Of a stretch of 64,000 bases of DNA, positions 22,930-34,599 are shown in pieces (positions within the stretch are counted from its first letter, which is position 1; each line of letters opens with the position of its first letter). The DNA is taken from NCBI GenBank assembly GCA_014529385.2, contig CM043971.1:94775840-94839839 (forward strand). The letters run 5' to 3'. The translations under genes and the position numbers were made by a program. This DNA is from Adiantum capillus-veneris (taxonomy: Eukaryota; Streptophyta; Polypodiopsida; Polypodiales; Pteridaceae). The notes beneath the pieces were generated by a model. It saw only the letters and a program-made list of their open reading frames with translations, was not told where the DNA came from and searched no databases.

Positions 22930-24340
22930 TGTGTTTCAAGTAACATGGATGCACCATCATTGCTCTTATCATCATCATATGGAATTCTATTGTATATGTT
23001 CTCATATACTTCAATAGATAACTTGATTTGATTAAGGACTCCTACAATAGGCTCCATTAGGAAATGTATGGCCCTTACAATATGTGAGTAGATCATGCCA
23101 ATGAAGATGTTTGATCTAGAAGGCTATATGTATCAGCTTTTCCTTTGGCTGGGCTATAGTAGAAGCCTTCAACAACCTTCCCTCCTCTAACAATATTGTT
23201 AGGCCACTCATCCTTTTGTGCTCTCATTGTCTAGTACAACACTTTTGTGCATTTGATAAGGTAGAAGTCCTCTTTAGCCTCGGCTACCTTGATTGCAAAG
23301 GTATCTCCAATGGACAACATTCCACATTACATTTTAGGGAATCCTTCATATAGTGGTAGGATAGAAACTCGGCTCATTTTCATAGAACTTGCATATCCAT
23401 CATCCTCCTCCTCATCCATTCTTGTATTACGGGACTCTAGTACTAGTTTGATGGAAAAAATTTGAGGACATCACCCAATGGTGCTAGAAACAATGTCCAT
23501 GTTGTTTCAACCACTTTTATGAAGCATGAAACAATGTTGTACAAACAACGTATCATGTTTCTTTTCATCTGATATGTAAAAGTGCATTGTCTTTGAGCAT
23601 CACATGCTGCATTTCTTACATAAATGATGTGCACATGTATTGTTACTTGAGTAGACCACCAATGCACTGAATGAATCTCATTCTGAATTTTAAAAGAATA
23701 ATTTTTGGAAAAGTCAATAATTGATACAACGACATTGCTAGGAAACTTCAACAAACAATCCTTGAATTGTTGGGCTTTCCAATGGAAGACAAAGTTGGGA
23801 TTGATGCATCTTGTGAGGTGGGCTGAAATTAGGCTCATACAAATTTCACTTTTAATTCGTTGCACAACTAAGTCCTTTCTCTTCTTCTAAATCCTACCTG
23901 CATCAACTAGTCCCGCTCCAATGTCTATACAAACCTTCACACACACCTCCTTGCTATCCTCTGCTATCTCATTGGGACAATTTGTCAACACCACATGGGG
24001 AGGAGTCCCTCATCGAGCATTTATTGACATGGTACTCACTATTTGGAGGCTTTAGACACGTGATGGATTCCCACATACTAGTGATGTGCTGACATACTGC
24101 TTGGTTTCCAAAACACTCTCCTATATCATCACTTATACAACATATGGAGCAAGTGCAAAGGTGACCTTTCCCGTGATGCCCAAACTTGTTTTTTCGCATC
24201 TGGTTAAAAGACTCTTTGAAACTGAGCATATGCACATGGGATACACAACAACAAGTATACCGCTCTTTCAACTTCCAAACAAAGCATGGCTTTAATGCCT
24301 CAAAGAATCTAAGAGACACTCCCATTATAGGGTGAGCCTC
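22930..24340 (-). pseudogene. Remnant of a cysteine-rich, probable transposase-type protein
   Basis: Read on the minus strand from about 24340: FFEALKPCFVWKLKERYTCCC, HVHMLSFKESFNQMRK, a cluster of Cys and His, MWESITCLKPPN...CGVDKLS, then HWKAQQFKDCLLKFP, VVSIIDFSKNYSF, QNEIHSVHWWSTQVTI and, after a frameshift, VHFYISDEKKHDTLFVQH. Further decayed coding continues to about 22930. I have seen this order of motifs in repeated, uncharacterised plant and invertebrate proteins that behave like transposases, but I cannot name the superfamily. Stops and frameshifts are many. Confidence 0.55.
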
Positions 24341-24419
24341 CTTGAATCTTTGTTATAGATCAACCTATGGCACCAAAACAAAGAAGGTTAGAAAATTCCA
24401 ACTTCATGCAGATGGTAAA

Positions 24420-24931
24420 ATTCCACTCGTGTAATAGTGCCAAAATGGGTTGCAGACAGTACCAAAATGGTATTGTAGATTCATCTTTCATATTCTACCA
24501 CACTTTAATAATCTAGAGTACCAAAATGTCATGTTCGGTAACCAAAATGATTCATTTCTACCTTCTTTGGTACATTATAGAACCAATACATAGAAGTACA
24601 GAACAAAGTGGGTTCTTCCATATTTGTTATTGTCTTTAGTATTTTTGTACTATGTACAACCATTGACATGCAGGAGAGTACCAAATCGGGTAGTTAAAAG
24701 ATGCTTGGGTCTATTCATGCAACCTTTGGTACTCTAACAAACTATTTCCATATCTGGTATTGTCTTTAGGTGTTTGTTACTATGTACAATCATTCACATG
24801 CAAGAGAGTAACAAATTGGGATCTTCAAAGTTACTTGTGTACTATCCGTGCAACCTTTGGTACTATAACAGTCTATTTCCATATTTGGTATTGTCTTTAG
24901 TCTTTTGGTACTATGTACAACCCTTGGCATA
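24420..24931 (+). repeat. TACCAAA-rich block with a 130-131 bp tandem repeat
   Basis: Units start at 24618, 24748 and 24879 (third partial). Each starts CCATAT(T/C)TG and carries TATTGTCTTTAG, ACTATGTACAA and GCAACCTTTGGTACT. Upstream, 24425-24545 has several TACCAAAATG copies. This is the right-hand counterpart of the motif field at 18310-19790. Confidence 0.75.
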
Positions 24932-25400
24932 TGTTAACTGAGTCAACGTCAGTTAACAGGAGTTGCTAAAGACCGAATCCTTATGAATGCACATCGAATA
25001 TGAATATGAAGAAGGAGTGAAGATTGGAGTTACACATTTTTCACATTTTCCCAAAATGGCCATGTATTGTAATTTTCCAATTTATTTAGCCATTGTGATA
25101 ATTGTAACGTGTTACGGGCTCAATGAGAGTTCCAAGATGTAAAGAATAGGTTATAGTAAGTTGTGGAGCCTCAAAGATCTTGGGCGCCCAAACATTGCAA
25201 ATTTTAAACCTTGGCTAAGGTATAAAAGACAATCTTTGTAACTTTGGACTTAAGTTTTGGATAATGAAAGTGAGAAAACGTTGAAGTACAGTCATGTGAG
25301 CCCTCTATTGTTTCAATCTTTCATGTCCCCCTCGTGTGGTATTGGATTTCAAATTTGAGTATAGCAACGCGCTCACAGGTGAAAGCTCTCTCTTTCTACG
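24932..25400 (+). repeat. Possible solo LTR or LTR fragment
   Basis: An abrupt change of sequence type occurs here. The block opens with TG and a perfect inverted repeat, GTTAACTGA at 24933-24941 and TCAGTTAAC at 24949-24957. A TATA-like GTATAAAAG lies at about 25220-25228. I cannot find the right end or a target duplication, so the call is tentative. Confidence 0.3.
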
Positions 25401-25687
25401 TAAGTTTATTGTGATGAAGTTGTGTTTTTATACATGCCTGTCTACGAGCTATTTTCATTCCCTACACACAATACACGCGTTTTAACTAATTTTCCACCAT
25501 AGAAATATATAGAGCATGTCCTCAGGAAGCTATAGAGTGCTTCAGATTCCAAAACTGACTGATTTAAAATAGGCTATTTATCTTATGCACGATTTTTTCG
25601 AAGAGTCAGAAATTACATTTGAGCACATGAGAGTGTTGAGGATACTCTGTACATTCTAGGTAGTAATTTTCATCGCATTTGGAGCAT
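25401..25687. other. No recognisable feature
   Basis: Non-coding; may still belong to the LTR-like block to its left. Confidence 0.4.
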
Positions 25688-26947
25688 TGTAACTACATGA
25701 AATCAATGTATTAGGCTTTGGTGAACATGTTGTTCCTAATGGAAATGGCCTATGAACATTGAGAATAGTGGAATTAAGGAAATTGTAGTGAGCATTTTTA
25801 TGATACTACTTTGAGAAAATAGAGGGTTAACTTGATTATAGGTAGCAACATAACCATTATACTTAATTAACTTGGCATGAACAATACTTTGGAAGAGAGA
25901 GAATTCGAGAACTTGACAATAGTTGAGGACCAAATTTATGTGAATCCAATCTCCCCTCCCCATGGTTTTTGTATTATAGTTTCTCCCATAAGGAGAGACT
26001 TGGTACAATACAAGCTTTGTGTTCCTTGAAACCTTGATGGCGCAATCGGGGGTGCAATGAAGATAGAGAACTTCATGCACCACAATTATTCCCATAAATT
26101 AGCTATATAAGAGCACTAACTTGTCCCCATATTTAGCCCCAAGACCTCAACACCTTCAAAGGTGGAGAGAGCTAGCAGGGATTGAGGGTAGGGAATAGGA
26201 AGAAGAAGCATTCTTACGAAAAAGGAATAGTTCCTCAGTTATCATTACTCTTGTTGTTTAGCATAGCATAATAGCATAGTAATGATGATGATGATGATGA
26301 AGATGACAAGCTTAAGCATTGAAGCATGGCTCTTGGTTGGATTTTCATTCCATATCCAAGAGTGTTGGTGTAGACTCTCCACTTCTCAACAAACTTGCAG
26401 AAGGAGATGAAGTTCTTGTACTTATCACTTCACACAATGAGAGTGTGTGTGAGTGTGTGGGAGAGAGTATACCCCTCAAGGTAGCCCCCAAGTTTCTTGG
26501 GTCGACCCCCCTCTTTTAGTCCTTGGTTGTAGCTCATTGGCTCTCTCAAGCCTAGCGAATCACAATTCTTGGTCACAACTAGCAATAGAGGTAGTCCTTG
26601 GACAAGTGTCCTTCTATATCCTTTGAGAGAGAGGGCTTGATAAATTCTTAAACAATTAAAATAATTAGCTAAATTATCTTTGGACCTCTCTAAGGGTCAA
26701 CCAATAGGCTTTAGGCACACTATGGGGGAAACCTAGCTAGGGGCTTGACATGTGTCCCTTTTGCCTCTTTGAGAAAGGGGTGCCTTTTGGGTCACGAAGT
26801 AGTCACTCAACCCCACCCCCTACTCTCATGGATTGCACCCTCCTTTGTAAGCATGGGTTTAACTTTCAAGCCCTCAAGCACCTTGGCCCCAACTAGCTTG
26901 AGCACTTCAAGCACCTTAGTCATCATACATGGGTTTAGCTAGAGCAT

Positions 26948-26949
<2 letters not shown>
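25688..26949 (-). repeat. Diverged LTR of the gypsy B/C family, minus orientation
   Basis: From about 25960 the plus strand parallels the LTR of gypsy C (50250 onward): TTTGTATTA...TTTCTCCCAT, then AGAGAGAC, then CTTTGTGTTCCTT. Later shared parts are GACCTCA.CACCTTCAAA, GGTGGAGAGAGCTAGC-like, GGATTTTCAT..C and GTTGGTGTAG. It is clearly less similar than B is to C, so it is an older or separate subfamily copy. The start at 25688 (TGTAAC as in C) is a guess. It stops at the (CT)n tract. Confidence 0.55.

Positions 26950-27033
<84 letters not shown>
26950..27033 (+). repeat. (CT)n microsatellite, 84 bp
   Basis: Uninterrupted CT dinucleotides. The minus-oriented LTR fragment ends on its left and the plus-oriented 5' LTR remnant of gypsy B begins on its right, so it marks a rearrangement join. 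Confidence 0.97.
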
Positions 27034-27035
<2 letters not shown>

Positions 27036-27371
27036 AGTGACTTGATCCGAGTCCCATAGTCAAAGGGCTTGATGCGTTGCAGAGGACGGTCCCACAGTCA
27101 AAAGTCTCTCTTGATGGGAGAAACCATAATACAAAGCCTTTTGGAGGAAGGAGTGACGCCATGTAAATCCGGTCCTCAACTGTTATCAATAGCTTATTTT
27201 CGCTCTCTTTTGAAGTATTTTTCATGCTATCTAACTAGTTGTTATGCTTTTTTTCTCTCTCTCCACCCAAGCACTCTTGTTATTCTCATTAGGAATCTAT
27301 TCTAATGAAATGCTCACTATGTTCATGCTAATTTCCGCTACACACGAGTTACTAGGCCATTAAATGTTACA
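27034..27371 (+). repeat. 5' LTR of gypsy B (3' end only)
   Basis: From about 27100 it matches the reverse complement of the gypsy C LTR (50078-50290), ending CCATTAAATGTTACA at 27371. Only about 270-340 bp of an LTR of about 1.43 kb remain; the rest was lost at the (CT)n join. Confidence 0.85.
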
Positions 27372-27372
27372 T

Positions 27373-27390
27373 TGGTATCAAGGCACAAGG
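27373..27390 (+). other. Primer-binding site of gypsy B
   Basis: TGGTATCAAGGCACAAGG, one base after the LTR. The intact form in gypsy C is TGGTATCAGAGCACAAGG, so this copy of the initiator-Met primer site has mutated. Confidence 0.85.
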
Positions 27391-29050
27391 TTTCTCTTTT
27401 CTTGCTCAAGCAGGGGGGGTCCTCAAGCCAGCTATAAATGGTTGTTATTATTAGTTGCAAATGAGTAATTGCAGTGCGCCTGCCTTTGTGCAAATAACGG
27501 GGCATCTCCGTCGAGAGCTATGGTCTTAATAGTGGAGTCCTAAGGGGCTTGCCTACAGCTTAACCACTATTGAGCTATTAGAAGCTTGACAGGAGCCGAT
27601 GTTGTTTTGGTGTTTTTTGCCCCTATGCTTGCTAACTACCTTGTTTCTAGGCTTCAACAAGCCATGGTCAATCCATCCCTCCAAAGTTAAGTGCAACGAT
27701 AGATTCGTGCTCATGGGATTCTCCAAGCTCCCCACCATGACGAGAGAGTACCTAGGGAGCCTCCTTGTGAGACTTCCAAAAGAGGCCTCTCTCTGATTCG
27801 GGAAGAAGAAGAAAATCCATACGAAGGACTAAAAAATTTTCTTCTTGATGACGCATCTCCTTTTGAAAGGAGAATTCAAGATCCCCCACCAAAGGAATGA
27901 GAAAGAAGTGAGTCTCCTGCCACATCGACGGAGATAACTCCACGAAGACGGCGGGCTAAACGCTCTCCATCACCTCCTAAATGGAGAAGACCATCGCACA
28001 TTTCTCCACACCATAATTCAAAGAGGGATGACAAAAAGCAAGAGAAGAAAAAGGAAAGAAAGAGGACACCCTCTTCTCCATCTTCTTCACCCTATTCCTC
28101 TTATGAAAGTGATGGTGCAGACAAAGAAGATCAAGGCAAGAAAAAGGCGAGAAAGATGTCACCCTCTTCTCCATCTTCCTCAAATTCTTCATCTTCTGAA
28201 GAAAGTGATGGTGCAACTTTTGAACCATCAAAAAGAAGAGGCCATAGGAAATCCTATTCCGCATGGAAGAGGTCATCCAAGCTCAAGAAGTTCAAAGAGG
28301 GAGGAAAGAGCATCTCTTTCCTTACCTACGATGGCACCTTTGGTGCTACGGACAAAGTCTTGGCCTTTATCCAACAATTCAATGCGGCATTTTCACGGAG
28401 TCCTCTAAGCTATGCCATGTAGCTATGCACTTTCAAAAGTCCGTTGGGCAATAGTGGTCTAGCCTACAAGCCAGCTGTGAAGCTCCAAGAACATGGAAAG
28501 CTTTAAGAGATTCCATTATGAAGCAGTTTTTGGCCATTGATGCCAAAGACAAAGTACTCACCAAATGGAAAAGTTTAAATTTCTCTCCCTACGAAACCAT
28601 TCACAAATATGTAGACAAGTTTTGGGATTACATCTCAAAGCCACTGTCTTCAAAAAGATGGATTTTGGAGAGCAAAAGCAACAATTTTGTGCGGGCTTAA
28701 CTAAAGAAATGGCGGAGTATGTCAACTCCCAAAGGCCACGCACTATATCCGTGGTTATACACCATACTATGGTGGCTTCTCGAATCAATTTCCAAACCGG
28801 GGCTAAGAGAAATTCTAAGCCCACGGAAAACAAGGGTTCCAATGAGCCGAAGGGGAAGGACAATGTCCAAAAGTCTCCTAAGGGCAATTCCAACAAAGCT
28901 AAAGAGAAGGGAGTTTAGAAGGGCAAAAAAAAACTCTCTCCTGAAGAGCTTCAGCGTTATCACAAGGACAACCACTGTTTCAAGTGCGGCGAGCAAGGTC
29001 ATGTGTAACACGCTTGTCCCCAAAAGAATACTTGCCATGAGCCTCCTAGA
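27391..29050 (+). pseudogene. Gypsy B leader and gag
   Basis: Compared with gypsy C, a deletion of about 180 bp near 27620 removed the gag start codon and first residues. Later gag is recognisable in shifting frames: SFLTYDGTFGATDKVLAFIQQ, MKQFLAIDAKDKVLTKW, HKYVDKFWD, FGEQKQQFCAGLTKEM and RPRTISVVIHHTMVASR. The zinc knuckle CFKCGEQGHV(stop)HAC near 28984-29020 keeps all four ligands but has a TAA inside. No gag product is possible. Confidence 0.88.
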
Positions 29051-30990
29051 GCTACCTTGGATGAAGTCCAAGCGGAGGAAACTCACTACAAAGGATCTCC
29101 TCTATGCCATGCTTGGGGAAAGGTAAGAGAACATGATTCTTTTATTTTCTTTGACCCTGGTTCTACACACAATTTCATATCCACAGAGTTGGCCACCAAG
29201 CTAGGCATACAAGCCTACGAGATTGGAGATGTCCTACTGGCAGATGGTGCTTTCAAGAGGCAAGAAGCTTCAGTCACTTTAATTGGGAATTTGAGGCTCC
29301 AGGTCCAAAGCTATGTGGACAAAGAGGACTTCTTTATCTCTCCTCTCAAGCACGAGGTTGTAATCCTAGGGGCACCATGGTTTGATCGCATGGCTGCCAA
29401 TGTTAAATTCCTTGAAAGGAAAATTTACTTTAAGTACAGGGAAAAATATATGTACATAGATGCTAAGGAAATGGGTAACACCATACCCATTGTACATACG
29501 CAAGATTTCAATAAGTCAATAAAGAGCTCTATTTCCATGTACATGATTTTTGTTAAAGATTCTCAAAATGAACCTAATGCTTTAGAAAAAGAAAATATAA
29601 ATAACCACGAGGAATTAGAGTTATCCAATTTTCTCAAGGGGTTTCAAGATGTCTTTATTGAAGACATCCCTTGTGAACTACCTCCTAAACCAGGAAGTTC
29701 ACCGCCTAATAAACCTCCTTATAGAGTTTCTCAAGCTCAACAAGAGGACATTATGTGTCAAGTGCATGAGTTAGTTGAGAATGGCGTGGTTAAGCCTAGC
29801 TCATCTCCATTTTGCTCACCCATGTTACTAGTCCAAAAGAAAGATGACACATTTTGTATGTGTGTCGACTATAGAGCACTAAATAGGATCACTATCAAGA
29901 ATAGGTTTCCCATTCCACGGGTGGAACACCTATTTGATAAGCTTCAAGGGTCCACCTACTTCAATAGGATTGACTTAAAAAAAGTTATCATCAAATAAGG
30001 ATAGCTGATCAAGACATTGTAACGAGCGCATTTCGCACTACGTTTGGTCTTTACGAATACATTGTCATGCCTTTTGGCTTGACAACTGCACCAGCCACAT
30101 TCAACCGCTTGATGGAGAAGCTATTTAGGCCTCACTGAACCTTCACTAGAGTTTTCTTTGATGATATTATCATCTACTCTAATTCACTAGATGAACACAA
30201 TATTTCAAGTTCTAAGAGAGAATAAACTTTATGTTAATCAAAAGAAAAGTGAATTTTTCTTGCAAGAGATTCAGCATTTAGGTCACATTATCTCTCAAGA
30301 TGGCATCCAAATGGGTCCATCAAAGTTAGAGGTAATAAAAGGATTGCCTAAACCAAGGAATCTTCATGAACTAAAAACCTTTATATGTATGTGTGCATAC
30401 TATAGATGCTTCATAGAAAAGTTCTCACAAATTGCAGGACCATTACTTGACCTAACAAAGAAAAACGTTAGGTATACATGGTCTGCAAAGGAGAACAATG
30501 CTTTCAAAAATCTTAAAGAAAAGATTATCTCTCGACCTGTGCTTACACTATCGGATCTCTCAAAGCCATTTGGGGTCCAATGTGACGCTTGTGGTGATTG
30601 CCTATGAGCTGTTTTGATCCAAGAAGGGCACGCCATAGCCTATGAAAGTTGAAGGCTCAACCCTATTGAGAAATCTCTAGGCATATATGAAAAGGAACTC
30701 TTCGTAGTTCTACATGCCTTAGACTCATGGAAGCACTATTTGTTGGGGACTCCTTTCATTCTGCGAACGGATCACCAAAGTCTTAAGTACTTCATGATGC
30801 AGACCAAGATCTCCGACAAACAAATGAGGTGGGAAAATTTTCTTTCTCAATTTCATTTTCATATTGCTCACATTGCTGGCAAGCATAATCAAGTAGCCGA
30901 TGTACTCTCAAGATGGCCGAGAGTGAATGCGGTTTCCATAGCAACTCACAATGATCTATCTTCTATGATAGATGAGTATGCTTTTGATCC
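29051..30990 (+). pseudogene. Gypsy B protease, reverse transcriptase and RNase H
   Basis: The protease has FFDPGSTHNFIST and the ILGAPW motif. The RT has CVDYRALNRITIKNRFPIP, then a frameshift at about 29975, then [16 protein letters not shown] and the active site RVFFDDIIIYS (YxDD changed to FFDD), with a TGA shortly before it. The connection is HLGHIISQDGIQM. The RNase H keeps LRTDHQSLKYFM and HIAGKHNQVADVLSR. Stops follow CGDCL and a second lies at AYES. The longest open pieces are 29057-29998, 30191-30607 and 30740-31633. Confidence 0.93.
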
Positions 30991-32414
30991 TAATTTTAGA
31001 GATGTGATTTCAGCCCTTGCATTAGGAAAGAAAGAGGAACCATTTACTTTACAAGATGGTTATCTTCTCTATGGCAATATACAATGTGTTACTAACTCAC
31101 TGCGTGAGAAAATAATGTATGAATATCATGCTCCTCCTTATGGGGGGCAAAGAGGGATTCAGTCTACCCTAAAAGGGATTGAAACATATTTCTATTGGCC
31201 TACCATGAAAGCAAACATACAAGAGTATGTTTCTAAATGTGTGGTATGCCAAAAGACGAAGTTTGATAGAGGGAATCAACCTGGATTGCTTCAACCTTTG
31301 ACAATCCCTAATTCGCCATGGGAGACCATATCCATGGATTTTATCTTTGGATTGCCTAAGTCTATCCATGGGAATATGGGAATATGGACGATAGTAGACA
31401 AGTTTAGTAAACAAGCTCATTTTATACCTGTCGAAAAGACTATCAAAGCCCATCAAATGGCAACCCTCTTCATTTTGCAAAGCTTCAATTACCATGGCTT
31501 TCCAATGTCCATAGTGTCGGATAGAGATCCTAGAATTACCAGTAATTTCTGGAAGGGTCTCTTTGAGGATTTAGAGACAAGGCTGAATTTCTCTTCGGCC
31601 TATCACCACAAACGGATGGCCAAAGTGCAATAGCTAACCTAACAATTCTTGATCTACTACAATCCTATGTAATGGAAGTAGATCAAAGATCCCAATTGGA
31701 GAAGTACTTACCCTTAGTGGAGTATGTCTACAATACCACTGTACATACTTCCACAGGAAAAGCACCTTTCGAGGTAATTGAGGGAAGATCAAAAAGTACC
31801 TTGCTACTTAAGGTACATGGGAAGATCTTCGTTGTAGATGAGTATAACCGAGACCTACAAGAATATTTTCAAAAGATTAATGATGCTATCTCTATCTCAC
31901 AGCAAAGGCAAAAGGTTGTTGCTGATAAGCACATAAGATCCCAAGCCTTTAAAGAAAATGATTGGGTCTTATTAAAATTTCCCAAGGCTCGATTAAGGCA
32001 CCCGACGGGAAGAATCCTGCGGGACATCAAAAGTACTATGCTAAGTTAGCAAAAAGGTATTATGATCCCTTCCAAATTCTTAGGCCAAACAATGAGATGG
32101 CCTATCAACTCAAGTTGCCCAACCATTGGATCATACACAATGCTTTCCATGTGAGCCTACTAAAGCCTTACAAAGGAGATCCACCTCAAGAACCAACTAT
32201 TGAAGACCCACCAAAGATCGAGGACAAAGAAAAGGTGCTACAACCCGAGTCCATTCTTCGACACGAAGACAAGGTATTAAGAGGCGGTAATACTATCTGA
32301 TGATATCTTATTAAGTTTAAGAATTATCCTTTTGAAGATGCTAGAAGGATGCAAGGCATACAATTAACCGATAACCTAAACCTTGTCAATGCTTACAATG
32401 CTTTCCTAGAGTAA
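30991..32414 (+). pseudogene. Gypsy B integrase and chromodomain-like tail
   Basis: The zinc region has YHAPPYGGQRGIQSTLKGI (His partly lost) and CVVCQKTKF. The core has SMDFIFGLP (Asp) and IVSDRDPRITSNFW (Asp). Then a frameshift at about 31605, and the third motif reads PQTDGQSAIANLT, where Ala (GCA) stands in place of the catalytic Glu. The C-terminal tail is WIIHNAFHVSLLKPYKG and then SILRHEDKVLRGG...YLIKFKNYPFEDA, a chromodomain-like end. The final TAA is at 32412-32414. Confidence 0.92.
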
Positions 32415-32768
32415 GCAAATGTAAAAATGTTTAAAATGAACATAGTTTTTTGTCTTATAAGACTCTCTTTTTCTTTATTGTGCACAAAAATGAAGTAGTA
32501 TGCATGCTTAGATCAAGTTTGCAGAGACGACATCTCACAAACACCAAGTAGAGCTTGTCACTCTACTATGGAAGATTGATAGGACTAATGCGCAAACATG
32601 CTTGCGGTAGCCTCAGGCTCTCAAGCGCCAAATGGATTAGTCATCCATTCTGGACCGATGTCGTAGGGTAACATAGGGATCCTCTACCAACTAGGAAAAG
32701 GACTAATGAATAGGCTTTATCTTCTCTACCCATAGTTGATGACGACTATGATTTCAAGAGAGAGGTAA
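32415..32768 (+). other. Gypsy B 3' untranslated region and polypurine tract
   Basis: Non-coding. A purine run (CAAGAGAGAGG, about 32754-32765) sits a few bases before the 3' LTR and fits a polypurine tract. Confidence 0.7.
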
Positions 32769-33783
32769 GGTCATAATAACTAATATCTAATTCTCCTAAA
32801 TGATTTTCTCATGTTGAATTGATCATTTAATAGTGGAAAGTGCAAGGGGAGAAAAAGCTAGAATATTGGTTAAGCTGGCAGACCGGCCACTCTAGGGATC
32901 CAAAGGAGGGAAAATAGAGATCCAAAGACGGGGCCATCTGCAAAAAAGCTATGTGCAACAATGGGGTCCAAAGACCTTAGGGTTCAGCCCATTAAGACTT
33001 CCAAAATGCAAAGGTTCCAAAATTCAAAGGTTGTGTCCAAAGGTCAAACACTAGGGGAATTGGATGCTTTGTGTGTGTACCAAAAAAGTCTTCCCAAGTC
33101 CTACAAAGGAGGGGGTGAGCCCAAGAAGTAGGGGATGAGAGAGAAACACACACACACACTCACAAGCTTCCTTTACACACAAGGGAAAAGAGGGACACAT
33201 GTCAGCTCCCTAGCCCAGATGCCCACAAGGTGTACTCAAATCCTATTTGATGGCCATGGAGGTGGACCAATGAGAATTAGGCTAGAGTAAATCTAGTTTA
33301 ATTAATTTAAAAACGCTTAATAAAAGAACCAATAGGAATTAGGCTCTCTAGAATACTATTGGACAACCTCCCAAGGGGTCCAATGAGCATTCAGCAGGCC
33401 AATGGCTTACCTGATTCCTATTGGCCAAGAGACAAAGGGGTCCAATGAGAGTTTAGTTGAATTAATAAATTACCTAAAGCTCTCACAAAAGGGGAAAGGG
33501 AGACACATGTCAGAAGACTATCATTTATGCTACTTAACTTTCATTGGCTAAGCTGGCAGAGGTCCAATGAGGTGCTAGCAAGAGCAATTAGCAAGAGGGG
33601 TCAACCAAGAGAGAGAGGGCTGAATTTTACAAGGCATTATGGCATACACACTCACACTAACTCAAGTGTGAAGCAAGAAGAATCTCTCTCTCCTTCCCAA
33701 GCTTTAATGGAAAGTTTATCACCTTCTCCAAGCTTGTGAGAAGGGAGGCCTACACCAACAACTCTTGGCTTCGTGATGCAAAT
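32769..33783 (+). repeat. 3' LTR of gypsy B, cut by element D
   Basis: It starts GGTCATAATAAC (canonical TG changed to GG) and matches the reverse complement of the gypsy C LTR from 51510 inward. At 33784 the LTR of element D begins, after the host sequence GTGATGCAAAT. The remaining 420 bp or so of this LTR are not found after element D, so the locus was rearranged later. Confidence 0.88.
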
Positions 33784-34268
33784 TGTAAGGTTCCCAGTTT
33801 CTGAAACCTTAAAAATTCTATAAAGCTTAATCAAACTAACATGATTATTGAAAAGTAAAACGTAGAATTGTCCGACCATGGCAAATATTGGTATTTTTGG
33901 AATCTTAAGCACAACAAACCCCGGGCTAGAAATTTTCAGAATTGAATTCCGATAAAAACTGGCATAGTTATGGCCCTTGGAAGTTTACACTGTGAATTGA
34001 GTAAATTAAGTAAAATTGAAAGGTTTCAGTAATTATTACTACTAAAGACTTTTATTCTAAAGTTTTAGAAACTACAGATATTTTCAAAGATAATCATTAA
34101 AAGTCAGGAAAAATAGCAAAAAATTGATTTTGTGTATCTAGGGGGGCTGTGTGGGGTAATGATGAACTTTCCCAGACTAGAGTTAGTAGTAGGGGGCGTT
34201 TTTAGAGTTGTAGGGCTGCTTGGGATGCAAGTTACTACCATTTTCCAGCCTGTGAGTGCCCAGAAACC

Positions 34269-34276
34269 TATAAATA
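34269..34276 (+). promoter_or_regulatory. TATA box of element D 5' LTR
   Basis: TATAAATA within CCTATAAATATGAC. The same box occurs in the 3' LTR at 40833-40840. It puts the transcript start about 0.5 kb into the LTR, leaving an exceptionally long leader of about 3.5 kb. Confidence 0.65.
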
Positions 34277-34599
34277 TGACCCTTTCTTCACATTTTGAAC
34301 GGACTCAGAGCCTTGACACACTGTCTCTCATCTAGAGAGACCGCTACGCAGAAATCACTAGAGATCAAGCTCTAGTTGGTTAAATTAAACGGTAATTAGC
34401 CTAATGCTTCTTAATTAGCAAAGCTAGGTTAACCTATTTTCTTAATAAATGGAAGATTAATCCTATGTATACTAAAAAATCCTCTCTTAATTAGATATTC
34501 TCTGCTGATTATTGTGATTAAGCCTAGGGATATTAAGCTAATTAATTATTATATCATATTAGGGCTGAAATTATCCATTTTAATCATAAATTAATGGAA

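Noticed and set aside
26935-27225. Open frame of Glu-Arg repeats on the minus strand
   Set aside because: Translation of the (CT)n tract; no gene.
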